Assembly (NCBI RefSeq): GCF_001477655.1
Contig: NZ_CP011266.1
Span: 721,001-785,000, forward strand
Direction: 5' to 3'
DNA length: 64,000 bases
Origin: Methanobrevibacter millerae
GTDB taxonomy: Archaea; Methanobacteriota; Methanobacteria; Methanobacteriales; Methanobacteriaceae
Under the pieces are notes generated by a model that ran no database searches, was not told the origin of the DNA, and saw only the letters and a program-made list of their open reading frames with translations. Both the position numbers and the translations under genes were made by a program. Positions 7,964 through 17,304 of the stretch are shown one piece after another. Within the stretch, counting starts at the first letter, position 1. Each line of letters starts with the position of its first letter.

Positions 7964-8862
7964 GTTTCCTCCAGTTTATTTTTTAATCTTCTTAAAATGC
8001 CTTTTAATGTATGTGCTTCTCGACCAGTTATGAATGCTCTATTTACAATATTTTTAAATGTTTTTAGTCCATTTTTTTTCTTATGCTCAGGTATGTCTAA
8101 TTTTTCAATAAGTTCCGACATGTCTTTAATTAAATATTCTTTTTCAAGGGCAGTACTTTCTTCAAGCCCTTCAACTGCATATTCATGTTTATTTTTAAAT
8201 AATTCATATAATATTATTGCAGCTGCATGTGAAATGTTTAAAATAGGATATGTCGGGTCTGTTGGGATAGAAACGCATATATCACAATCTTCTATCTCTT
8301 TATTTGTAAGACCATCACCTTCTCTTCCAAACAATATTGCTATTTTATTATTGATATTAATATTTTCAGCCAATTGTTCAGGTTTTAAAGGAATTCTTGA
8401 TAAATTATAGCTTCCTCCCGCAACTCCTGTAGATGCAATCTTAAAGTCAATTCTTTTGGACTGGTAAAATTCATCCAATGTCGGATAAACTAAAGCATTT
8501 TCAACAATGTATTTTCCATGTGTTGCCTGATAATAAGCTTCAGGTGTCAATGTGGGCGGATTTATCAGAACTAAATTTTTCAATCCGAAGTTTGCCATGG
8601 TTCTTGCAAGAAATCCGATGTTTCCTGGAGTTTCACATTCAACAAAAACAATGTATATGTTGCTTTTAAATGAATCCAGTTCATTTTCTTCATCTTTGGG
8701 CTGCTGCTGTAGGTCTTTTATTGCTAAAGACTGACCTCTTGATTGGGCCTTTTTTGTAGAAGTTGATTTTTTCTCAGCTTTTTTTTCTTCTTCAGGTGAG
8801 TTTATAGGTGTTGTTTCAACAACTTTTTGTTCGCTTACAGCTGTATCTCCTATTTTAATCAA
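7960..8862 (-). CDS. TrmJ-family RNA 2'-O-methyltransferase
   Basis: SPOUT-class methyltransferase of the TrmJ branch, which modifies position 32 of the tRNA anticodon loop. The catalytic knot domain starts at about residue 70 with 'VFVECETPGNIGFLARTM' and contains 'AILFGREGDGLTN' and 'ISHAAAIILYELF', the SAM-binding knot motifs. The first 65 residues are a Lys/Glu/Gln-rich, probably disordered extension not usual in bacterial TrmJ. No ATG exists in front of the domain; the only candidate is TTG at 8862, which follows AAGGGAG very closely. That start is therefore uncertain. It lies 12 bases after tfrB and overlaps the next gene by four bases. Confidence 0.8.
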   Translation of the reverse strand: MIKIGDTAVSEQKVVETTPINSPEEEKKAEKKSTSTKKAQSRGQSLAIKDLQQQPKDEENELDSFKSNIYIVFVECETPGNIGFLARTMANFGLKNLVLINPPTLTPEAYYQATHGKYIVENALVYPTLDEFYQSKRIDFKIASTGVAGGSYNLSRIPLKPEQLAENININNKIAILFGREGDGLTNKEIEDCDICVSIPTDPTYPILNISHAAAIILYELFKNKHEYAVEGLEESTALEKEYLIKDMSELIEKLDIPEHKKKNGLKTFKNIVNRAFITGREAHTLKGILRRLKNKLEET

Positions 8863-8874
8863 CTCCCTTGTTAG

Positions 8875-10347
8875 TTATTCATAAGATTTTTCTAATAATT
8901 CTAAAATGTGCATTGTCTTTACATTTTCTTCATTAATATCATTTAATCCATCTTGAAGGTTGCGTTGGCAGAATGGACATATGGTTATTACAGCATCTGC
9001 ACCAGTGTCCTTAATCATATCTGCTTTTGCCTTTGAAAGTTCCATTGCAATTTCAGGCCTTCCGGATTTTATTCCACCGCCTGCACCACAGCATTGGCAT
9101 GGATAAAGCATCTCTTCAAATTCCACTCCGGGGATTTGCTCTATGATTTCCCTAGGTTGGTCTTTAATCCCTTGGCCTCTGCCTAGGTGACATGGGTCAT
9201 GGTATGTAACCTTCATATTCACTTCTTTCATTTTGTCTGTATCAAGCTTATCTACTAAAAATTCACTTATATCCATCACATTGAGTTTGGATCCGAATTG
9301 AGGATGATTATTTTTTAATGTAGATCCGCAACCTGAACATAACGTAATGACAGTATCATAATCCTTGAATACTTCTTTATTCTTATCTACCAGGCTTTGA
9401 ACTAACTCTGTCTGACCGGTTCTTAATAATGGAGAACCGCAACAGACCTGACCTTCAGGAATATCAATTTTAATGTTATTGGCTTCAAGAACTTTAAGCA
9501 GGCTGTGTCCTATTTTTTGCATTTTATTGTCCAGCATACATCCTGTAAATAATGCTACTTTTGAATCATTGTAGTTATCAACTTGACTAATAAAGCTTTC
9601 GCCGTCTAAACTGACTGATCTGCCGGTATCTTTTACATTGTTATTAAATGCAACATGCTGTGGCAATGGACCTAAGTTTTCAGAGCATGCGATGGCTCTC
9701 ATTTTTTCTATCGCATCACCAAATGTATTGATGTTTTTAGGACAAACTGCTAAGCATTTTCCACAGCTGGTACAGTTATATAATCCTTCATCTAATCCTT
9801 CTTTCAACCTATTAAAATCTTCACGAGGGTCTGATTCAAATTTTGATATGTATCTCATTATGTATGGTCCGCCAAACTCTGCAGTTGCAAAATTAACTAC
9901 AGGGCATGATGAAAGGCATGAATAACATTCAATACAGCTTCTAACCTTTCTGGTTTCAGCGGTATTTTCCTTTGTTAAATTATTGTCTAATTTATCATGA
10001 TTTTGTGAATGCAAATTCAATTGTAAATCTTTTACCTTATTTTCTATTCCACTTTTATCAACAATCAAGTCCTTGATAACTGGAAAACGTAACGGTTCAA
10101 TTCTTGCATTGTCTTTTATTTCTCTTTGGCATGCAAGTGCACCATTACCATTAAATAATATTCCACATGATCCGCATTGTCCTGCCCTACAGGAACTTCT
10201 GAAACTAATGTCTGCGCCATACTTATCGTTTATTTCCTGAAGAGCGTCCAAAACTTTCATATGTGGAGTCTTTTCAATTTCATAACACTCCATGTGCGGT
10301 TCACTATCTTTTTCTTTATTGAACCTGGAGACATATACTTTAATCAT
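8875..10347 (-). CDS. tfrB: Thiol:fumarate reductase subunit B
   Basis: Iron-sulfur subunit of the CoM-SH/CoB-SH:fumarate reductase that makes succinate for the incomplete reductive citric acid pathway of methanogens and produces heterodisulfide. The N-terminal 100 residues are a 2Fe-2S domain like succinate dehydrogenase subunit B (CRAGQCGSCG), followed by two 4Fe-4S clusters (CIECYSCLSSC and CTSCGKCLAVC). The C-terminal half is HdrB-like, with CCG-type motifs (VCCGSPL and CQCCGAGG) for the heterodisulfide site. Start chosen at the second ATG (10347), five bases after GGGAG; the ATG at 10350 is equally possible. It heads the operon with trmJ, the FeS protein, dcd and glyS. Confidence 0.9.
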   Translation of the reverse strand: MIKVYVSRFNKEKDSEPHMECYEIEKTPHMKVLDALQEINDKYGADISFRSSCRAGQCGSCGILFNGNGALACQREIKDNARIEPLRFPVIKDLIVDKSGIENKVKDLQLNLHSQNHDKLDNNLTKENTAETRKVRSCIECYSCLSSCPVVNFATAEFGGPYIMRYISKFESDPREDFNRLKEGLDEGLYNCTSCGKCLAVCPKNINTFGDAIEKMRAIACSENLGPLPQHVAFNNNVKDTGRSVSLDGESFISQVDNYNDSKVALFTGCMLDNKMQKIGHSLLKVLEANNIKIDIPEGQVCCGSPLLRTGQTELVQSLVDKNKEVFKDYDTVITLCSGCGSTLKNNHPQFGSKLNVMDISEFLVDKLDTDKMKEVNMKVTYHDPCHLGRGQGIKDQPREIIEQIPGVEFEEMLYPCQCCGAGGGIKSGRPEIAMELSKAKADMIKDTGADAVITICPFCQRNLQDGLNDINEENVKTMHILELLEKSYE

Positions 10348-10475
10348 CATTTCTCCCTCATTATAAAATCTAGTCAAAATAACTATAAATTTATATTATA
10401 TTTTGAACTTATTATTATAATATATTATCTATTATAATTATTTAATTTATAATTTATTTTTTGAGGAAAAATATA
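10348..10475. promoter_or_regulatory. Divergent promoter region tfrB / iorA
   Basis: The 128-base gap between the divergent tfrB and iorA genes is nearly pure A+T, with candidate TATA elements on each strand around 10385-10440. The iorA side carries a GAGG ribosome binding site at 10462-10465 region ahead of ATG 10476. No palindrome stands out. Confidence 0.45.
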
Positions 10476-12368
10476 ATGAATTTAAAAGAATTAGTTACTG
10501 GAAAATCTGGTGAAAAACAGTTTTTGCTTGGAAACGAAGCTGCTGTAAGAGGTGTAATTGAGGCAGGATTATCAATTGCAGCAACTTATCCTGGAACTCC
10601 TTCATCAGAAATAGGAAATATACTATCAGTGCTTGCAAAAGATGCAAATATTTATTTTGAATTTTCAACTAATGAAAAGGTCGCAATGGAAGTTGCAGCG
10701 ACTGCAGCAGCATCCGGGCTTCGTTCATTTACTTTCATGAAACATGTAGGTATGAATGTGGCAAGTGATTCATTCATGACTACTGCATACACTGGTGTTA
10801 ACGGCGGTATGGTTATTTTAACGGCTGATGATCCTTCATTGTTTTCATCCCAAAATGAACAAGATACTCGTAATTATGCTCGTTTATCCAATGTTCCTGT
10901 GTTGGAGCCTTCCAATTGTCAGGAAGTTAAGGATATGGTTAAGTATGCATTTGATTTATCTGAAGAATATAAATTGCCTGTAATTGTAAGAACCACTACT
11001 CGTGTATCTCATATGAGGGGTGTTGTCGAATTTGGTGACGTGAAAGATAATTCATCCAATAATGATGACCATTGGATGAGAGGCCATTTTGATAAGGATC
11101 CATCAAAATATGTACCGGTTCCAGCTTTTGCAGGAAAAATGCATGAAGTATTGTGTGATAAAATAAGCAAAATTAACAATGAAACTAACAAATCCAAATT
11201 CAATAAAGATACTTCATTTTCTGAAAATAAAAAATATGGTGTAATATCTTCAGGAAGCGCATTTAATTATGCATTTGATGTAATTAAATACAATAATTTG
11301 GACATGGATATATTAAAGATTGGATTTTCTTATCCATTTCCTGATAAAAAAGTTTCTGAATTTATCAAAGATTTGGATGAAATATTCATAGTTGAAGAGG
11401 TAGATCCTATAATGGAAAAAGAAGTTTTAGCTATTATTGGTCGTGAAAATCTTGATATTACTGTTCATGGTAAACTGGATGGTACTTTCCCTGAATGCTA
11501 TGAATTCAATTCAGATATTGTAAGTGAAGGATTTGACAAAGTTTTAAGTTTCTTAAATAAAGAAAATATTTCTTTTTCAAGCAGTTTAACTGATTTGAGT
11601 GAAAATATTCCTTCAAGAGCTCCTGTTTTATGTGCAGGTTGTCCTCACAGAGCAATGTATTATGGTATTAACATTGCAATTGAAGAATTGGGATTAAAAA
11701 CTTCCGATGTTATTTTCGCATCAGATATTGGATGTTATACATTGGGAATAAATCCTCCGTATAATGCTGCCGATTACTTGCTGTCTATGGGTTCAAGTGT
11801 CGGTGACGGTTGCGGATTTTCAGTTTCAACAGACCAGAAAGTAGCAAGTTTCATTGGAGATTCTACATTCTTCCATAGCGGTATTTCTCCATTAATCAAT
11901 GCTGTTCACAATAAACATAATTTTGTGTTGACTGTTCTGGACAATAGGATTACTGCAATGACTGGAGGTCAACCAAATCCAGGTATTCCTGTCGATGGGA
12001 TGGGTGATGAAGCACCTGAAATATCAATCCGTAAACTTGCTGTTGCTTGTGGTGTTGATTATGTGCGTGTAATTAATCCATTTAATTTGGATCAAGTTGT
12101 TAAAACATATAAGGAAGCATTTGAAAGAGATGATACTGCAGTAATCATTTCAAAAGCACCATGTACCTTAATCAAAGGATTAACTAAAAAACCTCCTGTT
12201 AAATTGATAGAATCAAATTGTAATCACTGTGATAAATGTGTAAATGAACTAGCATGTCCTGCAATTTCTAAATTGGATGGAAAAATAGAAATAGACAAAT
12301 CATCTTGTGATGGATGTGGAGTTTGTATTCAGGTTTGTAAATATGGTGCATTGGAGGTGGAAAAATGA
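10476..12368 (+). CDS. iorA: Indolepyruvate:ferredoxin oxidoreductase subunit alpha
   Basis: Thiamine-diphosphate enzyme that oxidatively decarboxylates aryl pyruvates to aryl-acetyl-CoA and, in methanogens, runs in reverse to make aromatic amino acids from aryl acetates. The 630-residue chain has the N-terminal pyrimidine-binding domain (PGTPSSEIG, ATAAASGLRS), a central linker, a ThDP pyrophosphate-binding part around 'GDSTFFHSGI' and 'DNRITAMTGGQPNPG', and two 4Fe-4S clusters at the C-terminus (CNHCDKC and CDGCGVC). The start ATG at 10476 follows TGAGG; an upstream TTG in frame lacks a binding site. It overlaps iorB by four bases (ATGA). The ACT-domain and ligase genes nearby fit the same pathway. 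Confidence 0.93.
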   Translation: MNLKELVTGKSGEKQFLLGNEAAVRGVIEAGLSIAATYPGTPSSEIGNILSVLAKDANIYFEFSTNEKVAMEVAATAAASGLRSFTFMKHVGMNVASDSFMTTAYTGVNGGMVILTADDPSLFSSQNEQDTRNYARLSNVPVLEPSNCQEVKDMVKYAFDLSEEYKLPVIVRTTTRVSHMRGVVEFGDVKDNSSNNDDHWMRGHFDKDPSKYVPVPAFAGKMHEVLCDKISKINNETNKSKFNKDTSFSENKKYGVISSGSAFNYAFDVIKYNNLDMDILKIGFSYPFPDKKVSEFIKDLDEIFIVEEVDPIMEKEVLAIIGRENLDITVHGKLDGTFPECYEFNSDIVSEGFDKVLSFLNKENISFSSSLTDLSENIPSRAPVLCAGCPHRAMYYGINIAIEELGLKTSDVIFASDIGCYTLGINPPYNAADYLLSMGSSVGDGCGFSVSTDQKVASFIGDSTFFHSGISPLINAVHNKHNFVLTVLDNRITAMTGGQPNPGIPVDGMGDEAPEISIRKLAVACGVDYVRVINPFNLDQVVKTYKEAFERDDTAVIISKAPCTLIKGLTKKPPVKLIESNCNHCDKCVNELACPAISKLDGKIEIDKSSCDGCGVCIQVCKYGALEVEK

Positions 12369-12943
12369 GTTACAATATTTACATTTGTGGTGTTGGGGGT
12401 CAAGGAATTATTAAAACCTCAGTTATCATAGGTGAAGCGGCAATGAATCAAGGATTGAATGTTGTAATGAGTGAAATTCATGGAATGTCACAAAGAGGTG
12501 GATCAGTATCTACTGAACTCAAAATAGGTGATTTTAATAGTTCAATTATTCCTGAAGGAAATGCGGATATGTTACTTTCTTTTGAACCTATTGAAACAAT
12601 AAGGGGACTTCATAAAGTAAATAAGGACAGTAAAATTGTATATAATACTCATCCAATAGTTCCGTCCTCAACTAATGTTGCTTATCCTAGTGTGGATAGC
12701 ATCACAAATTCTTTAAAAGAGAATTTTAATCATGTACTTCCTATTGACGCTACTAAGTTGGCAATGGAAGCAGGAAATATATTGTCTTTAAATATGGTTC
12801 TTTTAGGTGCGGTTACTGCAGACGATAAATTTCCATTGTCCAAGGACACTGTTATTGATGCAATGAAAAATAATTTGCATAAAAAGTTCCACGATTTAAA
12901 TTTAAAAGCAATTGAAAGTGGATATAAATCCATTAAAGGTTAA
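12365..12943 (+). CDS. iorB: Indolepyruvate:ferredoxin oxidoreductase subunit beta
   Basis: Gamma-domain partner of IorA, 192 residues, with the family opening 'YICGVGGQGI' for nucleotide binding and the 'SEIHGMSQRGGSVST' signature shared with other 2-oxoacid:ferredoxin oxidoreductase gamma parts. It starts inside the iorA stop (ATGA), so the two subunits are made in step. A 92-residue gene of unknown role follows after a 54-base gap with its own TATA-like and GGGGAT sequences. Confidence 0.93.
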   Translation: MSYNIYICGVGGQGIIKTSVIIGEAAMNQGLNVVMSEIHGMSQRGGSVSTELKIGDFNSSIIPEGNADMLLSFEPIETIRGLHKVNKDSKIVYNTHPIVPSSTNVAYPSVDSITNSLKENFNHVLPIDATKLAMEAGNILSLNMVLLGAVTADDKFPLSKDTVIDAMKNNLHKKFHDLNLKAIESGYKSIKG

Positions 12944-12997
12944 TATTTATATATTATTATAATTAAATCTTTAATTAGATAAAACTGTGGGGATATT

Positions 12998-13276
12998 ATG
13001 GCTTACAAAATAGATAATGCTATCGTTAAAAAAGATAGAACAGGAAAATTAACATTAATCGACCCTGAAGGTCATTTTCAAGATGAAGATGCTTTTATTG
13101 CTATTAAAAGTGATGATTTGATTACAATTCAACTTTTAATCAATAGTATTTTAAATAATGATTTCAAAAGCTGGAGGGAACTTGGTGTCATTCCAGATTC
13201 AGAACCAGTAAAAACTTTACTTCCTCGTTTAGGATATTCGCGGGAAGATATTGCTAAATTATTAAAAGGATTTTAA
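12998..13276 (+). CDS. Small conserved hypothetical protein
   Basis: A 92-residue soluble protein that I do not recognise. It has no membrane segment or cysteine. The ATG at 12998 is preceded by TGGGGAT. The middle reads as a beta-rich start (residues 1-35) and a helical C-terminal half that ends with 'GYSREDIAKLLKGF', reminiscent of a small helical binding motif. It follows iorB by 54 bases and is followed by a strong hairpin terminator, so it could be cotranscribed with iorAB or be alone. Confidence 0.6.
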   Translation: MAYKIDNAIVKKDRTGKLTLIDPEGHFQDEDAFIAIKSDDLITIQLLINSILNNDFKSWRELGVIPDSEPVKTLLPRLGYSREDIAKLLKGF

Positions 13277-13305
13277 TTCTTTTACTATTTTTTTTATTGA
13301 TAGAT

Positions 13306-13350
13306 GTCCGCCAAAATTAGTTTTTGGCAGACTTGTTGATTTTTTTTTAA
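13306..13350 (+). terminator. Hairpin and T-run after the iorAB region
   Basis: GTCCGCCAAAA (13306-13316) pairs with TTTTGGCAGAC (13322-13332) with one wobble/mismatch, loop of five bases, followed by a long T-run (13340-13348). The right arm motif TTTGGCAGAC recurs at 13529-13538 near the end of the convergent ACT gene. The rest of the gap 13277-13574 holds no recognisable gene. Confidence 0.65.
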
Positions 13351-13574
13351 TTAGTGTTACATCAAGTTTTAATTGGTGTATTACTGATTCCCATTCATAG
13401 AAATTTTTTAAATCTTCTTGTATATTTTCTATTTCTTGTTTGATATAAAATATTATTATGTATAAAAGAATCTATAGAAATTAAAAAGAATTAGAAAAAA
13501 CTAATAAAAAATAAGTCAAGAAATTAAATTTGGCAGACACAGGATGATGATAAAAAATAATAAAGAAAAGAGTT

Positions 13575-14003
13575 TTAAATCTTTTCTAAATCTTCTTCGC
13601 TAAGAATTTTTGCGTTGCTTTTTTCAAATACGCCTATAGCTTTTTTCGTGTCTTCTACTTTCATAGCTACAATTGCTTCATCAGGGTTGCTACTTACAAA
13701 AGCATAAATGTATTCTAAATTAATGTTTGCATCGTCTAATATTGCTAATGTTGAGTTTAATCCGTTTGGTTTGTCTGGAACTGCAATTACAATAACTTCA
13801 CTTTCTTTTACAATAAATCCATCATCTTCAAGTGATTTTATTGCTTTCTCGTTGTCGGATACAATTAATCTTAAAATACCATATTTTGTTGTATCTCCAA
13901 CAGATAATGCTCGAATATTGACTCCAGCATTTGCTAATGTATCAATAGCTTTTTTTATTCTCCCTTCTTTGTTTTCAATAAAAACTGAAATTTGAATTGC
14001 CAT
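13575..14003 (-). CDS. Tandem ACT-domain protein
   Basis: A 142-residue regulatory-type protein made of two ACT domains: residues 1-68 (QISVFIENKEGRI...) and 70-140 (IVIAVPDKPNGLN...). ACT domains usually bind amino acids. The gene follows the arylacetate-CoA ligase gene by 12 bases; this pairing with iorAB across the gap is common in methanogens and suggests sensing of aromatic amino acids or their precursors. That role is inference from context. Confidence 0.85.
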   Translation of the reverse strand: MAIQISVFIENKEGRIKKAIDTLANAGVNIRALSVGDTTKYGILRLIVSDNEKAIKSLEDDGFIVKESEVIVIAVPDKPNGLNSTLAILDDANINLEYIYAFVSSNPDEAIVAMKVEDTKKAIGVFEKSNAKILSEEDLEKI

Positions 14004-14015
14004 TTTATCACCTTT

Positions 14016-15314
14016 TTATAAGTTCCTTTCATCGATTACACGAATAGCTTTACCTTCACTTCTAGGAAGTGATTCTGGTTCACATAATGTTACATCTACT
14101 CTCAAACCAGTTTCTGATCTAATAGATGCTTGTATTTGTTTTTCTAATTTTTCCATTGCTCGGATTTCATCTGAGAATAATTCTTTTGAAGCTTCTACTT
14201 TAACTTCAACTTCATCTAATATGTCTGGTCTTGTCACATGGATTAAGTAGTTTGGACTGGCGCCTTCAATTTTAAGCAATGCTTTTTCAATTTGTGATGG
14301 GAATACCATAACACCTTTGATTTTTAACATGTCGTCACTTCTTCCAGTAATTCTTGTCATTCTAATGGTGGTTCTGCCACATTCACATTTGTCGGCATTT
14401 AATGAAGTCAAATCTTTAGTTCTAAATCTTAAAATAGGCATTCCAGTTTTTGTAAGGGATGTTAATACTAATTCTCCACTTTCGCCGTAATCTAGGGTTT
14501 CTCCAGTATCTGGATTAATAATTTCTGGATAGAAATGATCATCTTGAATGTGCATACCGTTTTGCTCATCACATTCCTGTGCAACTCCAGGACCCATTAC
14601 TTCGGTCAATCCGTAAATATTATGGGTTTTTATTCCAAGAGATTCTTCAATTCTTTTTCTCATTTCATTTGTCCACATTTCAGCTCCATGAATTCCTATT
14701 TTTAAGTTAATGTCTTCTAATGGGATTCCTGCTTTTTGACGGGATTCTCCTAAATACATTGCATATGATGGTGTACAGGTTAAAATCTCACTTTGAAAAT
14801 CAATCATTGTGTCTAATTGTCTTTGTGTGTTTCCTGCGGAAATTGGGATGGTTATTGCACCCATTTTATTTCCACCATGGTGTATTCCAAATCCTCCGGT
14901 AAATAATCCATATCCGTATGCATTTTGGATAATGTAATCTTTTTCAGCTCCAGCCATTTTTAAACCACGGGCAATACATTCTCCCCAAATTTCTAAATCA
15001 TTTTGGGTATATGCAGTTACTGTTGGTTTTCCTGTTGTTCCTGATGATGCATGGATTTCTACGATTTCATCACGTGGAACTGCAAGTAAACCTAGAGGAT
15101 ATGCCTGTCTCAAATCACTTTTTGTTGTGAATGGAATTTTTTCAATATCCTTTAATGTTTTTATGTCTTCTGGTTTTAATCCTATTTCATCAAATCTTTT
15201 TTTATAAAATTCTACATTCTCATATGCAAGTTGCACTGTCTTCTGCAGTCTTTCAAGCTGAATTTTTTCTTTATCTTCTTTATTCATGCATTCTGCTTTT
15301 TCATCCCAAAACAT
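14016..15314 (-). CDS. paaK: Phenylacetate-CoA ligase-type aryl acid ligase
   Basis: ANL-superfamily AMP-forming ligase of the PaaK type, 432 residues, activating arylacetates to their CoA thioesters, which IorAB can then carboxylate to aryl pyruvates for aromatic amino acid synthesis. Seen are the adenylation loop '[10 protein letters not shown]', the '[12 protein letters not shown]' core motif, the 'TKDLTS...CECGRT' region, and the C-terminal lid domain with '[16 protein letters not shown]'. The gene is transcribed with the ACT-domain gene. Its neighbours support the arylacetate route, though the exact acid is not determined. Confidence 0.88.
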   Translation of the reverse strand: MFWDEKAECMNKEDKEKIQLERLQKTVQLAYENVEFYKKRFDEIGLKPEDIKTLKDIEKIPFTTKSDLRQAYPLGLLAVPRDEIVEIHASSGTTGKPTVTAYTQNDLEIWGECIARGLKMAGAEKDYIIQNAYGYGLFTGGFGIHHGGNKMGAITIPISAGNTQRQLDTMIDFQSEILTCTPSYAMYLGESRQKAGIPLEDINLKIGIHGAEMWTNEMRKRIEESLGIKTHNIYGLTEVMGPGVAQECDEQNGMHIQDDHFYPEIINPDTGETLDYGESGELVLTSLTKTGMPILRFRTKDLTSLNADKCECGRTTIRMTRITGRSDDMLKIKGVMVFPSQIEKALLKIEGASPNYLIHVTRPDILDEVEVKVEASKELFSDEIRAMEKLEKQIQASIRSETGLRVDVTLCEPESLPRSEGKAIRVIDERNL

Positions 15315-15580
15315 TTTATCCCTATTTAAAATTATTTTTTATACGTTTTATTATTGGTTTTTTATAGAATATAAAGATTTTTTTTAATTGTGTATTTGTT
15401 TAGTAAACTTTACCTATCCTTTTAGTCATTTTAAATATTTTTTTAATTATTTAGGTATTTTATATACTTTAATATATTGTACAAAAATGTACTTTAATGT
15501 ATATTTGAAGGTAATATTTAAATAAATTTAATTATATATAATACGTGTGTCTAATAGTTATATGTAAATGAGGTTAAATT
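15315..15580. promoter_or_regulatory. Promoter region between paaK and the symporter
   Basis: This 266-base divergent gap contains a TATA-like tttatatactttaa near 15459-15472 and an inverted repeat GTACA-aaaa-TGTAC at about 15479-15492, then ATG 15581 preceded by TGAGG. The GTACA repeat could be an operator for the symporter gene; this is a guess from position. Confidence 0.4.
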
Positions 15581-17191
15581 ATGGACGTAATGATTTTAGC
15601 TATTGTTTTTATAATCTATATTTTTGCATTAGTTTTTGTAGGTTATTATGCATACAAAAAAACTAATTCCTCAGAAGATTTTATGATAGCTGGTAAGGAT
15701 ACTCATCCATTTATTATGGCGATGAGTTATGGAGCTACTTTTATATCGACGGCAGCTATTGTAGGTTTTGGGGGTGTTGCTGGTGAATATGGGATGAGTG
15801 TTTTATGGTTGGCATTCTTAAATATTGTTGTCGGCGTGCTCATAGCATTTATATTTTTAGGAAAAAGAACTCGTAGAATGGGTCATGCATTAGGCTCTTT
15901 AACATTTCCTGAATTTTTGGGAAAACGTTTTGATTCAAAGTTTATTCATTACTTTTCAGGATTAATTATTTTTTGTGCAATGCCTCTTTATGCGGCTGTA
16001 GTTTTAATTGGAGCTGCAAGGTTTTTAGAATCTTCTCTTTTAATTGATTTCAGTATTGCACTTCTTATTCTATCAATAATTATCACATTCTATGTATTAT
16101 TTGGTGGAATTAAGGGTGTAATGTATACTGATGCATTGCAGGGTTCTATCATGGTAGTTGCAATGATATTTTTGCTTGTGTTTATATATTGGCTTCTTGG
16201 AGGGGTCACCCATGCAAACACCGCCCTTACAAATATGGTAAACTTGTATCCTGCTGATGCCATAGCAACCGGTGGTACGGGATGGACGAGTTTTCCAACG
16301 TTGGGAACTCCATTCTGGTGGTCATTGGTATCATCCACTCTTATTGGTGTAGGTATTGGTGTACTTGCTCAGCCATCCTTAATCGTAAGATTCATGACTG
16401 TTAAATCAGATAAGGAATTGAACAGATCTGTTTTAATTGGAGGAATATTCATTGCAATCATGCCAACAACTGCATATATCGTAGGAGCATTGTCTAATGT
16501 TTATTTCCATCAGAATTTAGGTAAAATTGCTGTTGATGTGGTGGGAGGAAATATTGATAAAATTATACCAACATTCATTACTTCAGCATTACCTGAATGG
16601 TTTGTATATGTCTTCTTATTGTCATTAATTGCGGCGGCTATGTCAACAATATCTTCTCAATTACATACTCAGGGAACTGCATTTGGTGTGGATATTTATG
16701 GTACAATAAGAGATAAATCCAAACAGAAATTGGATCAGGTTAGCATTTCAAGGGTAGGTATTTTAATAGCTATTATTTTGGCTTTAGTAATGGCATTTTC
16801 ACTTCCAGGAAGTGTAGTTGCTTTAGGTACAAGTTTGTTCTTTGAAATTTGTGCTGCAGCATTCTTGCCAGTATTTTTAGGTGCACTTTACTGGAAAGGA
16901 ATTACAAGACTCGGAGCTATTGCAGGTATTGTTTCAGGAACAATTGTAAGTTTATTCTGGTTGATATTTGTATTTGCAAAAACCGCAAAAGGTCTTGGAA
17001 TTTGTATGGCGTTATTTGGTGTAGAAACATTACTGCCTACAGCACCATGGCCATTCATTGATGTGATGTTGATTGCTGTACCTGTCTCAGCAATATTTAC
17101 TATTGTTGTAAGTTTGCTTACAAAGCCTCCTGCTCAGGAAGTTATTGATGGAGCATTTAAAAACATAGATGATAAAGGAAGTGAAGCATAA
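15581..17191 (+). CDS. Sodium:solute symporter (SSS family)
   Basis: Integral membrane transporter of the SSS/PutP superfamily, 536 residues with about 13 hydrophobic segments. The N-terminus carries 'SSEDFMIAGKDTHPF', typical of the first loop, and 'SYGATFISTAAIVGFGG', the segment lining the sodium site; 'GGIKGVMYTDALQG' matches the family signature of helix 5. The substrate cannot be read from sequence; proline, pantothenate, acetate and others are all carried by relatives. Its stop overlaps the start of a 37-residue membrane peptide gene, which is probably its accessory subunit. Confidence 0.88.
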   Translation: MDVMILAIVFIIYIFALVFVGYYAYKKTNSSEDFMIAGKDTHPFIMAMSYGATFISTAAIVGFGGVAGEYGMSVLWLAFLNIVVGVLIAFIFLGKRTRRMGHALGSLTFPEFLGKRFDSKFIHYFSGLIIFCAMPLYAAVVLIGAARFLESSLLIDFSIALLILSIIITFYVLFGGIKGVMYTDALQGSIMVVAMIFLLVFIYWLLGGVTHANTALTNMVNLYPADAIATGGTGWTSFPTLGTPFWWSLVSSTLIGVGIGVLAQPSLIVRFMTVKSDKELNRSVLIGGIFIAIMPTTAYIVGALSNVYFHQNLGKIAVDVVGGNIDKIIPTFITSALPEWFVYVFLLSLIAAAMSTISSQLHTQGTAFGVDIYGTIRDKSKQKLDQVSISRVGILIAIILALVMAFSLPGSVVALGTSLFFEICAAAFLPVFLGALYWKGITRLGAIAGIVSGTIVSLFWLIFVFAKTAKGLGICMALFGVETLLPTAPWPFIDVMLIAVPVSAIFTIVVSLLTKPPAQEVIDGAFKNIDDKGSEA

Positions 17192-17304
17192 TGATGATTT
17201 TAGGAATTGAAGACCCATGGATTTGGGGAGTATATGTTGGAATTATATTATCTACACTTTTATGTATTATTTATGGTATAGTAAACTGGAATAAGGGTGA
17301 TTAA
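17191..17304 (+). CDS. Small symporter accessory membrane peptide
   Basis: A 37-residue peptide beginning MMILGIEDPWIWGVYVG with one hydrophobic helix (about residues 10-32) and a charged end NWNKGD. The ATG shares its A with the stop codon of the symporter (TAATG), so it is translated by re-initiation. Small single-helix partners directly after SSS transporters are a known recurrent arrangement, and the 'DPW' motif before the helix fits those. Too short for ordinary gene callers; the coupling to the symporter is the main support. Confidence 0.75.
   Translation: MMILGIEDPWIWGVYVGIILSTLLCIIYGIVNWNKGD

Noticed and set aside
13262..13471. Open minus-strand frame of about 69 codons downstream of the 92-residue gene
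   Set aside because: No start codon or ribosome binding site, overlaps the end of a real gene and a terminator hairpin, and no recognisable domain. Open frames of this size occur by chance.
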